64,000 nt of DNA from NCBI GenBank assembly GCA_947460825.1, contig CANHHA010000011.1:1-64000 (forward strand), written 5' to 3'. The notes under the pieces were generated by a model. The model was not told the origin of the DNA and searched no databases. It saw nothing but the letters and a program-made list of their open reading frames with translations. The translations under genes were made by a program, and so were the position numbers. The stretch comes from Flavobacteriales bacterium (GTDB lineage Bacteria > Bacteroidota > Bacteroidia > Flavobacteriales_D > Crocinitomicaceae). This document shows positions 43,101 to 51,688 of this stretch, piece by piece (position 1 is the first letter of the stretch; the number at the start of each line of letters is the position of its first letter).

Positions 43101-44470
43101 ACCAAAATGATTAATTGACCGAAAACGGCTGATTTACTGAATTTTGAGGCCGCACTATACACCGTTTCGTTTAAATGCTCCTGGCTGATCCGTTGCACTG
43201 ATTGTACCGATAACACATGCAGCGTTGCCTCAACAATAATTACTGCACCATCCACTATAAGTCCAAAATCCAGTGCCCCCAAACTCATTAAATTTCCAGA
43301 TACACCAAATATGTTCATCATGATAATAGCGAATAACATGGCTAATGGAATAACGGAGGCAACTACGATGCCTGCTCTTAAATTTCCCAAGAACATTACC
43401 AAAACAAACACCACAATTAGCGCCCCTTCCAATAAGTTGTTAGATACGGTATGAATTGCACGTCCCACCAAATCAGATCGGTCTAAATATGGTGATATCT
43501 CCACACCCTCTGGTAACATTGTTTTTATTTCACTGACCTTCTGTTTAACCGCATTAATCGTTTTATCTGAATTGGCCCCCTTCAACATCATTACAATTCC
43601 TCCAACCGCTTCTCCTTGTCGGTTATAAGTGAGCGCACCATAACGCGTAGATTTTCCAAAATTTACGTCACCAATTTGATTGACGGTTATTGGCATCCCT
43701 TGCTCGTTGTGACCTACCGTAATTTGACGTATTTCCTCAAGGTTATGAAGCAATCCTTCAGATCGAATATAGGTGGTCATGCCTTCTCTTTCTATGTAAG
43801 CCCCGCCTGTATTTTCATTATTTGAAGCTATGGCCTTAAAAACATCACTAATCGTAAGTCCAAAGGAAGATAGCGCAATTGGATTGATGCTAATTTCATA
43901 GGTTTTCAAATTTCCACCAAAGCCGCTTACATCAGCAACCCCGCTAACCCCAATAAGTTGACGGCGGACTAACCAATCTTGAATTGAACGCAATTCAGTA
44001 GGTGAAAATTTACTTTCATATTCCGGTTTAACCGACAAGGTATATTGATAAATTTCACCCAACCCGGTGGTTAATGGTGCCATACTTGGCGTACCGATAG
44101 AGGATGGAATTTCACTTTTGATATCACTTAATCGCTCCGCTACTTGCTGCCGCGCCCAAAACACATCGGTATCTTCTGAAAACACGATGGTTACTACGGA
44201 TAAACCAAAGCGACTAAATGAACGCAGTTCGTTAATTCCCGCAATTGAAGCCACAGATTGCTCAATGGGAAAGGTAACAATTCGTTCAATGTCCTCAGCC
44301 CCTGTACTGGGCGCCACAGTAATAATTTGTACCTGATTGTTTGTGATGTCAGGCACAGCATCAATGGGTAATTTATTTAATTCGTTCAGGCCGATTAAAA
44401 TAAGAATTAAGGAAAAAACGGTGACAATCAATTTATGGTTGATCGACCAATAAACAATACGATTTAACAT
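40124..44470 (-). CDS. CusA/CzcA-type heavy-metal RND pump fused to a TolC-like channel, 1448 aa
   Basis: Residues 1-1030 are a heavy-metal RND transporter: helix 1 KLIVTVFSLILILIGLNEL, the periplasmic porter domains, the proton-relay helix ALDFGLIVDGAVIIVE near 400, and a second transmembrane set ending FFLPILFYIFNS. The family exports Cu/Ag or Zn/Co/Cd. At residue 1036 an in-frame MKKPKTAGILSVMLLIMGF signal-peptide-like helix begins a 410-residue outer-membrane efflux protein (ENKGWLIQRAVSMNPSL, helices of the TolC hairpins). Pump and channel are thus one polypeptide, as in several Bacteroidota operons. Metal is not decided by sequence. Confidence 0.93.
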   Translation of the reverse strand: MLNRIVYWSINHKLIVTVFSLILILIGLNELNKLPIDAVPDITNNQVQIITVAPSTGAEDIERIVTFPIEQSVASIAGINELRSFSRFGLSVVTIVFSEDTDVFWARQQVAERLSDIKSEIPSSIGTPSMAPLTTGLGEIYQYTLSVKPEYESKFSPTELRSIQDWLVRRQLIGVSGVADVSGFGGNLKTYEISINPIALSSFGLTISDVFKAIASNNENTGGAYIEREGMTTYIRSEGLLHNLEEIRQITVGHNEQGMPITVNQIGDVNFGKSTRYGALTYNRQGEAVGGIVMMLKGANSDKTINAVKQKVSEIKTMLPEGVEISPYLDRSDLVGRAIHTVSNNLLEGALIVVFVLVMFLGNLRAGIVVASVIPLAMLFAIIMMNIFGVSGNLMSLGALDFGLIVDGAVIIVEATLHVLSVQSVQRISQEHLNETVYSAASKFSKSAVFGQLIILVVYLPILTLVGIEGKMFKPMALTVMFAIVGALILSLTYVPMISSVILSKNLKHRETLSDKFMRGIQSGYTPRFLWMFRRQKFMVTLIVIVFISSVLVFNRLGAEFIPNLDEGDFAVEMRLMSGASLTNTIAKSEKAADVLLKQFPEVKKVVGKIGTAEIPTDPMPMEACDLMIILRDKEEWKTSRSKDELAEAMKAALESELPGVEFGFLQPIQMRFNELMTGAKQDVVIKIYGEDFKQLANYAGKIGKIASRIHGVEDVYVEQLEGLPQLMIRYNRDALARYGISVDEINNAVNASFAGISAGNVYEGEKRFQVVVRLDSMYRAKSHDLKDIYVESKSHAMIPITELADVSFETGLNQIQRDDAKRRALVGFNVRGRDVKSVVDELNKSVKQGIVFSSGYHYTVGGSFKNLEEASARLLVAVPAALLLIFFLLYLTFNSLKQALMIFTAIPLASIGGIWALYLRDMPFSISAGIGFIALFGVAVLNGIVLITEYNTLKRSGVKSTTRIVIKGTLARLRPVLLTATVASLGFLPMALSHGSGAEVQKPLATVVIGGLISATFLTLFFLPILFYIFNSKSMKKPKTAGILSVMLLIMGFPSVAQQENKGWLIQRAVSMNPSLKADSLRIEQARLEASMLVQPGKLGVNAMIGQYNSNFKRDNNFTIQQQFPFPTAFFRVKSYGESLTKERQLVYELERWNLMEKVETAIEQWQFLRSKKTLLAQEDSLLQEISKGLILKMSSGENNPLEVWLFSSEHVLVQQALLENEHLLQESTNELCKLVYLTQADLNSIYIPYEILPLAAGNAQNDVQGLATWKVMNQSVNTLNEEQKTQRALSLPDIEVGYFNQTLVGNTPLNGGIPFTAADRFHGGNIGFSLPLLTRNYTQRNKWLTMEQRRVQYEMKSWSQDVLLQGNAYRLEYQRYLSEYDILKTQMKQILSGIEQVSQVQQEQGEMDHLTWLTLKRNAFKMTLSELDMMHQLNLLSLKITYLGTN

Positions 44471-44508
44471 GAAAATAAAATTAAATTAGACTTCGATTTC
44501 GAGAAGAA

Positions 44509-44901
44509 CTAACTTAATTTCGGAGGATGAAAAATACTCGAACACTTGTTGTGCGCATACAGATTCAGGTACGCAACATACATATTCGTGTGAGCGATTG
44601 GGGTTGTGAATACTAATGCGTTCAAGGGCTCAGAAACGGGTTGAAAGATTAAAATTGGAGCCCCAAAGGATGTTGTAGACTTGAACGGTAAGGAATGATG
44701 CTCTTTGTCATTAGGCAACGATGAATTCGCATAGTGATCAATCAAAAAGCTTATAAAACCCTCGTTATTTTGTCTTGAATCATGCTTATAGTGATCGAGT
44801 AATACCGACAACCTCAACAACTGCGATCCTTGAAAATTTGGAGCAACAGACAGAATTGAGAAATACAGCGTAAATAAAATCACCCAATAACGCATATTCA
44901 A
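44509..44901 (-). CDS. small exported protein at the head of the efflux operon, 130 aa
   Basis: A hydrophobic N-terminal segment (YWVILFTLYFSILSVAP) is a signal peptide or anchor. The rest contains LLDHYKHDSRQNNEGFISFL, EHHSLPFKSTTSF and NKCSSIFHPPKLS: several His and a Cys that could bind metal. Small genes of this kind, with HxxLPFK, often precede CusA-type pumps in Bacteroidota. A periplasmic metal-binding role is inference. 38 bp before the pump gene. Confidence 0.7.
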   Translation of the reverse strand: MNMRYWVILFTLYFSILSVAPNFQGSQLLRLSVLLDHYKHDSRQNNEGFISFLIDHYANSSLPNDKEHHSLPFKSTTSFGAPILIFQPVSEPLNALVFTTPIAHTNMYVAYLNLYAHNKCSSIFHPPKLS

Positions 44902-44960
44902 AGGTACGAAAATTTCAATTCATATTCGGATGATTTACTACCTTAGAGGAAATTTATCCC

Positions 44961-46913
44961 ATGAGAGCATTACTCCTTTTTCTCTTTTTAAACTGTGCAT
45001 TCCTATACGCGCAAAAAGAAAATTCAACCCAATGCGGTAAACGCGATCGATTCAACAATCATACCCTGAAAAGCAATAGCCTCAGTGTTTCTCAAATTGC
45101 GCTCACGGAACGGTATGATGTGAACTACTACAAGCTCGACCTGAATATGACCAACACCACAACTACACTTTCAGGTTATGCAGAAATGAAGGCTACTGCA
45201 TTAGTTCCTATGGACACCATTCTTTATGAATTATTTTCAACCCTCACCATTTCTTCGGTCAGTTTAAATGGAGTAAACGTTCCCTTCTTACGGACAAATT
45301 CCGCCGTAAAGATTGGCGTTAATTATCCAGCAGGCACTGTGTTTACAGTCCGAACCAATTATAACGGAACCCCACCAACTGCACAAACAAATCCTCTTGG
45401 TGGAAGCGGGATGTCTAACGCCACATCGCCTTCATGGGGGAATGAGGTGGTTTGGTCCTTATCTGAGCCGTTTTGCGCCTATGAATGGTGGCCCTGTAAA
45501 CAAAGTTTAACCGATAAAGCAGATTCTTGCGACGTGAATATCACGGTTCCAAACGCATGTAAAGCAGGATCGAATGGAAAACTAATGCAAGTTGTTAATT
45601 TAGGCAACGGAACCAGCCGCTATGAATGGAGGCATCGTTATGCCATTGACTACTATTTAATTTCTGTGGCCATAGCGGAATATGTAGAATATAATCTCTA
45701 TGCGAATCCTGTGGGTGCCCCTGCTCCTATTCTAATTCAAAACTATATCTATAACAATCCACAAACCCTACCGAATTTTCAAGCCGACATTGATGAAACT
45801 GCTGATTTTATTGAATTATTCTATGAATTATATGGGCCTTATCCCTTTGAAAATGAAAAATATGGACATTGCATGGCTCCGTTTTCCGGAGGAATGGAAC
45901 ATCAAACTATGACTACCCAAGGGTTTTTCAATCCTGCCCTTACCGCGCACGAACTAGGTCATCAATGGTGGGGAGATTACGTTACCTGCGCTTCATGGTG
46001 CGACATCTGGGTGAACGAAGGCTTTGCTTCCTATAGCGAACAATTAATGTTGGAAAACCTATATCCCGGACAAGAAGTACAAAACATGGCAGATGTGCAT
46101 ACTAACGTAATGTCGCAAGCCGGAGGAAGCGTTTGGGTCCTTGATAGCTTGAACGAAGCGCGCATTTTTAGTGGAAGACTCACTTATGACAAAGGTGCTT
46201 CAATTATTCACAGCATGCGCTACATCATGAACAATGACAGTTTATTTTTTGAAACCCTTCAAAATTTTTTAACGAGTAAGGCCTATTCAACAGCCTACGG
46301 AATTGATGTGCGTGATGCCTTCACACAAGCTTCAGGGATTAATTATACCCCATTCTTTGATGAATGGTATTTCGGGGAAGGATACCCTACCTATTCCGTG
46401 GAATGGAGACAACTTGGTTCAGATGCGCTGGTTAAGATTTCACATACGAGCTCCATGCCGAATATTACCCCAACATTTACCAATCCGATAGATTTAAAGT
46501 TTACCCGTCCAGGAAACACGGACACCACGATTCGTTTTGATATCACCTCAAACGCGAACACCTTTCAACTCTATGGCATCGGTACCATCAACAATTCCAT
46601 TGCCATAGACCCAAGCAATTGGATCGTGAATCAAAATGGAACCATAGTAATGAATGAATTACTAGATATTACTTCATTGACTGGTGAACACGCGATTACC
46701 CTCTACCCTAATCCTAGCTCGGACGAAATTCGAATACAACAGCTCGTTGGTCCAGCAAGCTATATCATTTATGACATGCATGGTAAAGTTCAACAAAAAG
46801 GAACGGTCGTTAACAACCAAGCCATTTCGCTTAAATCACTCATAGCAGGAGCCTATTTGATGCGCATCGAAACCGACGGAAAACAACTGAAAAAATCGTT
46901 TGTTAAGCAGTAA
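44961..46913 (+). CDS. M1 family metallopeptidase with T9SS tail, 650 aa
   Basis: Signal peptide MRALLLFLFLNCAFLYA. The aminopeptidase core has the exopeptidase motif SGGMEHQTMTT (GxMEN-like) and the zinc site HELGHQWWGD with downstream NEGFASYSEQL providing the third ligand (HExxH-x18-E). The N-terminal beta domain and the catalytic domain are complete; the last 80 residues are a T9SS sorting domain (ITLYPNPSSDEIRIQQ, GAYLMRIETDGKQLKKSF). It is exported across the outer membrane and probably trims extracellular peptides. Single gene, convergent with hutH. Confidence 0.92.
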   Translation: MRALLLFLFLNCAFLYAQKENSTQCGKRDRFNNHTLKSNSLSVSQIALTERYDVNYYKLDLNMTNTTTTLSGYAEMKATALVPMDTILYELFSTLTISSVSLNGVNVPFLRTNSAVKIGVNYPAGTVFTVRTNYNGTPPTAQTNPLGGSGMSNATSPSWGNEVVWSLSEPFCAYEWWPCKQSLTDKADSCDVNITVPNACKAGSNGKLMQVVNLGNGTSRYEWRHRYAIDYYLISVAIAEYVEYNLYANPVGAPAPILIQNYIYNNPQTLPNFQADIDETADFIELFYELYGPYPFENEKYGHCMAPFSGGMEHQTMTTQGFFNPALTAHELGHQWWGDYVTCASWCDIWVNEGFASYSEQLMLENLYPGQEVQNMADVHTNVMSQAGGSVWVLDSLNEARIFSGRLTYDKGASIIHSMRYIMNNDSLFFETLQNFLTSKAYSTAYGIDVRDAFTQASGINYTPFFDEWYFGEGYPTYSVEWRQLGSDALVKISHTSSMPNITPTFTNPIDLKFTRPGNTDTTIRFDITSNANTFQLYGIGTINNSIAIDPSNWIVNQNGTIVMNELLDITSLTGEHAITLYPNPSSDEIRIQQLVGPASYIIYDMHGKVQQKGTVVNNQAISLKSLIAGAYLMRIETDGKQLKKSFVKQ

Positions 46914-46919
46914 GTGCCT

Positions 46920-48398
46920 CTAGGATAAACGATTTACAAGTAAGGAGCGCACACAGATTATATCTTCATGCAGGTAGCGGTCTGTTGCCATAAAGGAAAT
47001 TTCAGTCCGTAATTGCTTGTACAAGGAATCAACCTCCGTAGTTAGTTTCCAACCCGCTCTAAAATCATATGCTTGCGCTGCAGTTAACCACTCCATGGCT
47101 GCAACGGAAATCACATTATCAAGCACGCGGTATAATTTAGTAGCGGCATTTGCCCCCATACTCACGTGATCTTCTTGTCCGTTACTGGAATCAATGGTAT
47201 CCACACTGGCCGGTGTACATAACTGTTTGTTTTGACTCACAATGGAAGCCGCGGCATATTGAACAATCATAAAACCAGAATTTAATCCAGCATGTTTCAC
47301 CAAAAATGGCGGTAAATCTCGCGTTCCTGAAATCAGCTTGTAGATTCTACGCTCCGCTATTGACCCTAATTCAGCCAATGCGATGGCTAGAAAATCCATA
47401 GCCAAGGCCAAAGGTTGTCCATGAAAATTGCCTGCCGAAACAATCTGATCTTCCTCTGGAAACAAAGTAGGATTGTCTGTTACAGCATTTAATTCATTCT
47501 CAAAAGTCGTTTTGACAAAATTCAAGGTATCTAAGGATGCGCCATGAACTTGGGGAATACAACGAAAAGAATACGGGTCTTGCACATGGTTTTTTATTCG
47601 TGTAGTACCATTCAACAAACAACGCATGGTAGCGGCTACCTCAATCTGTCCGCTTTGCTTACGTAATTCATTAACATTTGCCTGAAAGGGTTCCTGTCTG
47701 CCGTCATAGGCCTCTAAAGACAAGGCTGCAATCTTAAGTCCTTCATAAAACAGATGAATTCCAGTACTGACAGCATACGTACCATACGCATTCATGAATT
47801 GTGTTCCATTCAACAAGGCCAAACCTTCCTTCGCTTGCAGTGTGATCGGTTCGATACCAAATTTAGCGCGAAGTTCAGAACCAGGTATACGCTCACCGTT
47901 TACCCGAACTTCGCCTTCTCCGATGAGTGGCAAACAGAGGTGAGCCAAGGGTGCTAAATCACCAGAAGCACCAAGGCTTCCTTGCTCATAAACCACTGGA
48001 ATTAGGTCGTTATTGTATAGGAACAATAGACGTTCAACGGTTGCAAGCTGTACCCCAGAAAATCCTTTTGAAAGCGCAATTGCTTTGAGCAAAATCATCC
48101 GCTTTACCAAATGCGTAGGAACTTCTGCTCCAACGCCACAGGCATGAGATCGGATTAAATTCACTTGAAGCTGATTCAAATCTTCCGTTGAAATCACGGT
48201 ATTACACAGCGAGCCAAACCCTGTATTTATTCCATAATAAATTGCGCCTTTTTCCTTGACTTTATCTTGTAAAAAAGAAAATCCCGTTTGTATGGCTAAA
48301 GTAGCTTGAGGACCCAGGACAACTTCTGAGGGATTTTTCAAAACAAGTTCCAATTCTTCTAAAGAAACCCATTGATTATTCAATGCAAATTGAGCCAT
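46920..48398 (-). CDS. hutH: histidine ammonia-lyase
   Basis: The 492-residue enzyme has the MIO-forming triad A144-S145-G146 in GSLGASGDLAPLAH, the YYGINTGFGSL loop, and NLIRSHACGVG in which S84-H85 is the histidine-type selectivity pair (tyrosine lyases have H-L). It converts L-histidine to urocanate and ammonia. No hutU, hutI or hutG is nearby, so the rest of the pathway is elsewhere or the product is used otherwise. Its start overlaps the stop of hemB by one base (TAATG), giving coupled translation. Confidence 0.9.
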   Translation of the reverse strand: MAQFALNNQWVSLEELELVLKNPSEVVLGPQATLAIQTGFSFLQDKVKEKGAIYYGINTGFGSLCNTVISTEDLNQLQVNLIRSHACGVGAEVPTHLVKRMILLKAIALSKGFSGVQLATVERLLFLYNNDLIPVVYEQGSLGASGDLAPLAHLCLPLIGEGEVRVNGERIPGSELRAKFGIEPITLQAKEGLALLNGTQFMNAYGTYAVSTGIHLFYEGLKIAALSLEAYDGRQEPFQANVNELRKQSGQIEVAATMRCLLNGTTRIKNHVQDPYSFRCIPQVHGASLDTLNFVKTTFENELNAVTDNPTLFPEEDQIVSAGNFHGQPLALAMDFLAIALAELGSIAERRIYKLISGTRDLPPFLVKHAGLNSGFMIVQYAAASIVSQNKQLCTPASVDTIDSSNGQEDHVSMGANAATKLYRVLDNVISVAAMEWLTAAQAYDFRAGWKLTTEVDSLYKQLRTEISFMATDRYLHEDIICVRSLLVNRLS

Positions 48399-49369
48399 TA
48401 TTTTTGGGAAAAGGTTGCAAAATCTTTAGCGAAATAGGTCAGAATACCATCGGCCCCTGCCCTTCGCATACTCAGTAATATTTCAGCGACAATCGCCTCG
48501 TAGTTTATCCAACCTTTTTCTGCAGCGGCATACACCATGGCGCATTCACCACTCACATTATACGCAGTAATTGGAACCGTACTGTGTTCTTTAAGCAGGT
48601 GAATAACATCCAAATAAGACAAGGCAGGCTTAACCATGATAAAATCAGCGCCCTCCTCCATATCCAACGCGGCTTCCAATAAGGCTTCCCGTTTATTTGC
48701 AGGATTCATTTGATACGTTTTTTTATCACCTGATTTCGGAGCTGAATTCAATGCATCTCTGAATGGACCGTAAAACGCACTCGCGTACTTAGCTGAATAT
48801 GCCATGATACTCACATCGGTATATCCCTCTAAATCTAAGGCTTCTCGAATATACCCAACTCGACCATCCATCATATCACTTGGACCAATAATATCAATTC
48901 CGGCTTGCGCTTGCGCGATGCTCATCTTAGCTAAAATAGGCAAGGTTTCATCGTTCAAAATCCTCCCATCCTGCACTAATCCATCGTGCCCATCAGAGGA
49001 ATACGGATCCATGGCCACATCACTCATGAGCATTGCCTCTGGAAATCGCTCTTTAATCGTACGAATCGCATGCAAGTAAAAATTCTCGGCTGCGTAACTA
49101 TACGTGGCGGTTTTATCTTTCAAATCATCCGAAACCGCGGGAAACAAGACGAATTTATTCAATCCTACGGATAACGAAGATTCAATTTCCTTTAACATTA
49201 AGTCCAAGGACCATCGGTAATTTCTCGGTAATGAAGATATTTCCTCTTTGACTCCAGTTCCATCCGTGAGAAACATCGGATAAATCAAATGTTCTACAGA
49301 TAAAAAGTTCTCTTGCACCATATCGCGTATGGCCGCATGTTTTCGGTTTCTTCTTGGTCTTATTACCAT
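48398..49369 (-). CDS. hemB: delta-aminolevulinic acid dehydratase (porphobilinogen synthase)
   Basis: The product (323 aa) has the Schiff-base lysine in GADFIMVKPALSYLD and the second lysine in YSAKYASAFYGPFRDA, with LMSDVAMDPYSSDGHDG at the metal region where the all-Cys zinc site is absent, so it is the Mg-dependent type. It condenses two ALA to porphobilinogen for heme. Full length. Lies between fabG (5-bp gap) and hutH in a leftward operon. Confidence 0.95.
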   Translation of the reverse strand: MVIRPRRNRKHAAIRDMVQENFLSVEHLIYPMFLTDGTGVKEEISSLPRNYRWSLDLMLKEIESSLSVGLNKFVLFPAVSDDLKDKTATYSYAAENFYLHAIRTIKERFPEAMLMSDVAMDPYSSDGHDGLVQDGRILNDETLPILAKMSIAQAQAGIDIIGPSDMMDGRVGYIREALDLEGYTDVSIMAYSAKYASAFYGPFRDALNSAPKSGDKKTYQMNPANKREALLEAALDMEEGADFIMVKPALSYLDVIHLLKEHSTVPITAYNVSGECAMVYAAAEKGWINYEAIVAEILLSMRRAGADGILTYFAKDFATFSQK

Positions 49370-49373
49370 TGGA

Positions 49374-50117
49374 TTACATTAACATACCCCCGCAGACGTG
49401 GAGTGTTTGACCCGTAATATATGCAGACATTTCTGAAGCTAAGAAGACGGTAGCATTCGCAACATCTTCTGGTTTTCCACCTCTTTTTAAAGGAATCGCA
49501 TTTCTCCATTGTTCAACCACAGCAGGATCAAGTACTTCCGTCATTTCTGTTTCAATGAATCCCGGTGCGATGGCATTGCAGCGGATGTTTCTAGAACCTA
49601 ATTCGGCAGCAATCGACTTTGTAAAGCCAATTAATCCAGCTTTGGAAGCAGCGTAATTTGCTTGACCAGCATTTCCTTTAACACCAACTACTGAACTCAT
49701 ATTTATAATAGATCCGGAACGCGCCTTAAGCATAGGTTTAATAACCGCTTTGGTTAAGTTGAATGCCGATTTTAAATTGGTATTAATTACTTCATCCCAT
49801 TGCTCCTCAGTCATTCTCATCAAAAGCGTATCTCGTGTAATTCCGGCGTTATTCACTAGGACATCTACCGTTCCAAATTGCTCAACCACGTTATCTACTA
49901 ATTCATGGGCTTGATCAAAATTGGAGGCATCGGACTTAAACCCAACAGCAACACCGCCTTGTGCGGTCAATTCAGCCTCTAGCGCACGTGCCTTTTCATC
50001 CGAAGAAAGGTAGGTAAAGGCTACTTTAGCACCGTGATTAACGCACGTTTGTGCAATTGACTTTCCGATACCTCTTGAGGCGCCGGTGATAATAACAACT
50101 TTATCTTTTAATAACAT
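49374..50117 (-). CDS. fabG: 3-oxoacyl-[ACP] reductase
   Basis: Start chosen at MLLKDKVVIITGASRGIGKS (NADPH-binding TGxxxGIG); 13 codons upstream overlap the promoter area. The catalytic set is INMSSVVGVKG (Ser), YAASKAG (Tyr and Lys), with NNAGITRD. The IAPGFIETEMT and SEMSAYITGQTLHVCGGMLM ends are typical FabG. It reduces beta-ketoacyl-ACP in fatty-acid elongation as a tetramer. The length is 247 residues. First gene of fabG-hemB-hutH. Confidence 0.93.
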   Translation of the reverse strand: MLLKDKVVIITGASRGIGKSIAQTCVNHGAKVAFTYLSSDEKARALEAELTAQGGVAVGFKSDASNFDQAHELVDNVVEQFGTVDVLVNNAGITRDTLLMRMTEEQWDEVINTNLKSAFNLTKAVIKPMLKARSGSIINMSSVVGVKGNAGQANYAASKAGLIGFTKSIAAELGSRNIRCNAIAPGFIETEMTEVLDPAVVEQWRNAIPLKRGGKPEDVANATVFLASEMSAYITGQTLHVCGGMLM

Positions 50118-50178
50118 AGTTAATTTTTTTTCAAAGATAATCAAAGTGTTACACATGCGGAGAATTTACAAAAGTTCC

Positions 50179-50186
50179 TACCTTTG
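50179..50186 (+). promoter_or_regulatory. -7 element of the cysC operon
   Basis: TACCTTTG matches TAnnTTTG and ends six bases before the ATG at 50193. The in-frame TTG at 50184 is part of it and is not a start. Confidence 0.55.
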
Positions 50187-50192
50187 AAACAG

Positions 50193-50723
50193 ATGCAAGT
50201 TGGAAACACCTATTGGTTTACCGGATTATCAGGCGCGGGAAAAACAACCTTATCCAAATCCTTGGCTGAAGAATTTCTATGGGAAGGAAAAAACGTAGTT
50301 GTTTTGGATGGTGATGAATTGAGAAGTACCATCTCAAAGGACCTTGGATTCACCGAGGAAGATCGAACAGAACAAAATCGAAGAGCTGCAAATATAGCTA
50401 GGATATTAAACGAACAAGGAATCCATGTAATGGCTGCCCTTATTTCACCCACCCATGAAATTCAAACCATGGTGCAGCACATTATTGGAATCAATCGATG
50501 CTTTATAATTCATGTGGACTGCTCTATTGAAGGCTGTAAACAACGTGATGTCAAGCAGCTTTACACCAATAGCATTAAACAGAACGAAGGGAATTTCACG
50601 GGAATTCATCAACCATACGAATCCCCTATTAATCCATGGTTGAAAATAAATACAGAATTCCTATCTTTTGAACAGTGCAAGATTGAATTGCTTGAAGCCA
50701 TTCGCGCTACATTCAATCAATAA
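50193..50723 (+). CDS. cysC: adenylylsulfate kinase
   Basis: From ATG 50193 (MQVGNTYWFTGLSGAGKTTL) the 176-residue product has the P-loop GLSGAGKTT, the substrate loop LDGDELRSTISKDLGF, and NRRAANIARILNEQGIHV. ALISPTHEIQTMV replaces the more common ALISPYRxxR, and the C-terminal half is shorter in match. It phosphorylates adenosine-5'-phosphosulfate to PAPS. No cysD/cysN sulfate adenylyltransferase genes are adjacent. It heads a run cysC, rhodanese, DedA, TIGR02117, hydrolase-like. Confidence 0.85.
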   Translation: MQVGNTYWFTGLSGAGKTTLSKSLAEEFLWEGKNVVVLDGDELRSTISKDLGFTEEDRTEQNRRAANIARILNEQGIHVMAALISPTHEIQTMVQHIIGINRCFIIHVDCSIEGCKQRDVKQLYTNSIKQNEGNFTGIHQPYESPINPWLKINTEFLSFEQCKIELLEAIRATFNQ

Positions 50724-50738
50724 TCCTATTTTTGTCAG

Positions 50739-51053
50739 ATGAAATGTTGGAATGCTAGTCGATGTAAAGAACTCCTTGAAAAAGGAACCGTTCTTGCCCT
50801 TGATATTCGTGAGCCTTATGAATATCAGCATGTCAATTGTGGATTCAATAATGTCCCAATGGCAAGCTTAATCGAATTCCTTCAAGAAAAAGATCGAAGC
50901 ACTCCCTTGGTATTGCTATGTCAATCAGGAAAAAGAGCCCAAGCTGCAGGGAATTTAATTGAGACCGAACTAGGTTTCTTAGAAGTAATAATTGTTGAAC
51001 AGGGCATTCAAGGGTGGCAAATGGAAGTTGACCCTTCGCTAAAACTCGATTAA
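50739..51053 (+). CDS. rhodanese-like domain protein, 104 aa
   Basis: A single rhodanese domain: the CH2-A box LALDIREPYEYQHVN, the active-site loop LLCQSGKRAQAAG with catalytic Cys, and the end EQGIQGWQMEVDP. Such stand-alone domains move sulfane sulfur between thiols. No signal peptide, so cytoplasmic. It is 15 bp after cysC and two bases before the DedA gene; the sulfur theme with cysC may be functional. Confidence 0.9.
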   Translation: MKCWNASRCKELLEKGTVLALDIREPYEYQHVNCGFNNVPMASLIEFLQEKDRSTPLVLLCQSGKRAQAAGNLIETELGFLEVIIVEQGIQGWQMEVDPSLKLD

Positions 51054-51054
51054 T

Positions 51055-51687
51055 ATGCTAGAAATTTTACAGCATCTGTTTGCCTTAGACATTAAGTGGT
51101 TTGTTCAAGAATTTGGTACAGCAATTTATATCGTTCTTTTCCTTGTGATATTTATAGAAACGGGCTTAGTTGCTTTTCCATTTCTACCCGGCGACTCCTT
51201 GTTGTTTACCGCTGGTTTGTTTTGTAAAAGTGGTCAACTCGACCTCATGATTCTCCTTCCCTTATTGTTTATTGCGGCAATTCTTGGTGATAACATTAAT
51301 TATTGGGTGGGAAGAAAAATCGGATTGAATGTATTCTCGTTTTCCTTTCGAGGCAAACCCTTGGTAAAGAAAGAATACCTAGATAAAACTTCCCTGTTTT
51401 TTGAAAAGCATGGAACAAAAGCGATTATCATGGCTCGATTTGTTCCTTTCGTACGAACCTTTGCTCCCTTTGCAGCAGGAGTTGCACGGATGAAGTACCG
51501 AACCTTCGTTATTTATGACCTGCTCGGTGGGGCCTTGTGGGTTGGATCAATGCTCTTGGCCGGATATTTATTAGGTGAGGTAACATGGATTAGGGAACAT
51601 GTCGATTTAATGGCGATTGCTATTGTCTTGATTTCGGTGAGCCCCTTACTTTTGACTTATCTAAAAAATCGTAGGCAGCGTGGTTAA
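51055..51687 (+). CDS. DedA family membrane protein, 210 aa
   Basis: Typical DedA: VIFIETGLVAFPFLPGDSLL, LGDNINYWVGRKIGLNVF, and the conserved FEKHGTKAIIMARFVPFVRT and FAPFAAGVARM. Several helices, including the C-terminal IAIVLISVSPLLLTYLKNR. The family are inner-membrane flippases/transporters for undecaprenyl phosphate or other lipids, tied to the proton gradient. One base after the rhodanese gene and one base before the next gene. Confidence 0.92.
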   Translation: MLEILQHLFALDIKWFVQEFGTAIYIVLFLVIFIETGLVAFPFLPGDSLLFTAGLFCKSGQLDLMILLPLLFIAAILGDNINYWVGRKIGLNVFSFSFRGKPLVKKEYLDKTSLFFEKHGTKAIIMARFVPFVRTFAPFAAGVARMKYRTFVIYDLLGGALWVGSMLLAGYLLGEVTWIREHVDLMAIAIVLISVSPLLLTYLKNRRQRG

Positions 51688-51688
51688 G

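Noticed and set aside
46920-48398. Tyrosine ammonia-lyase
   Set aside because: The selectivity pair is S84-H85, as in histidine lyases, not H-L.
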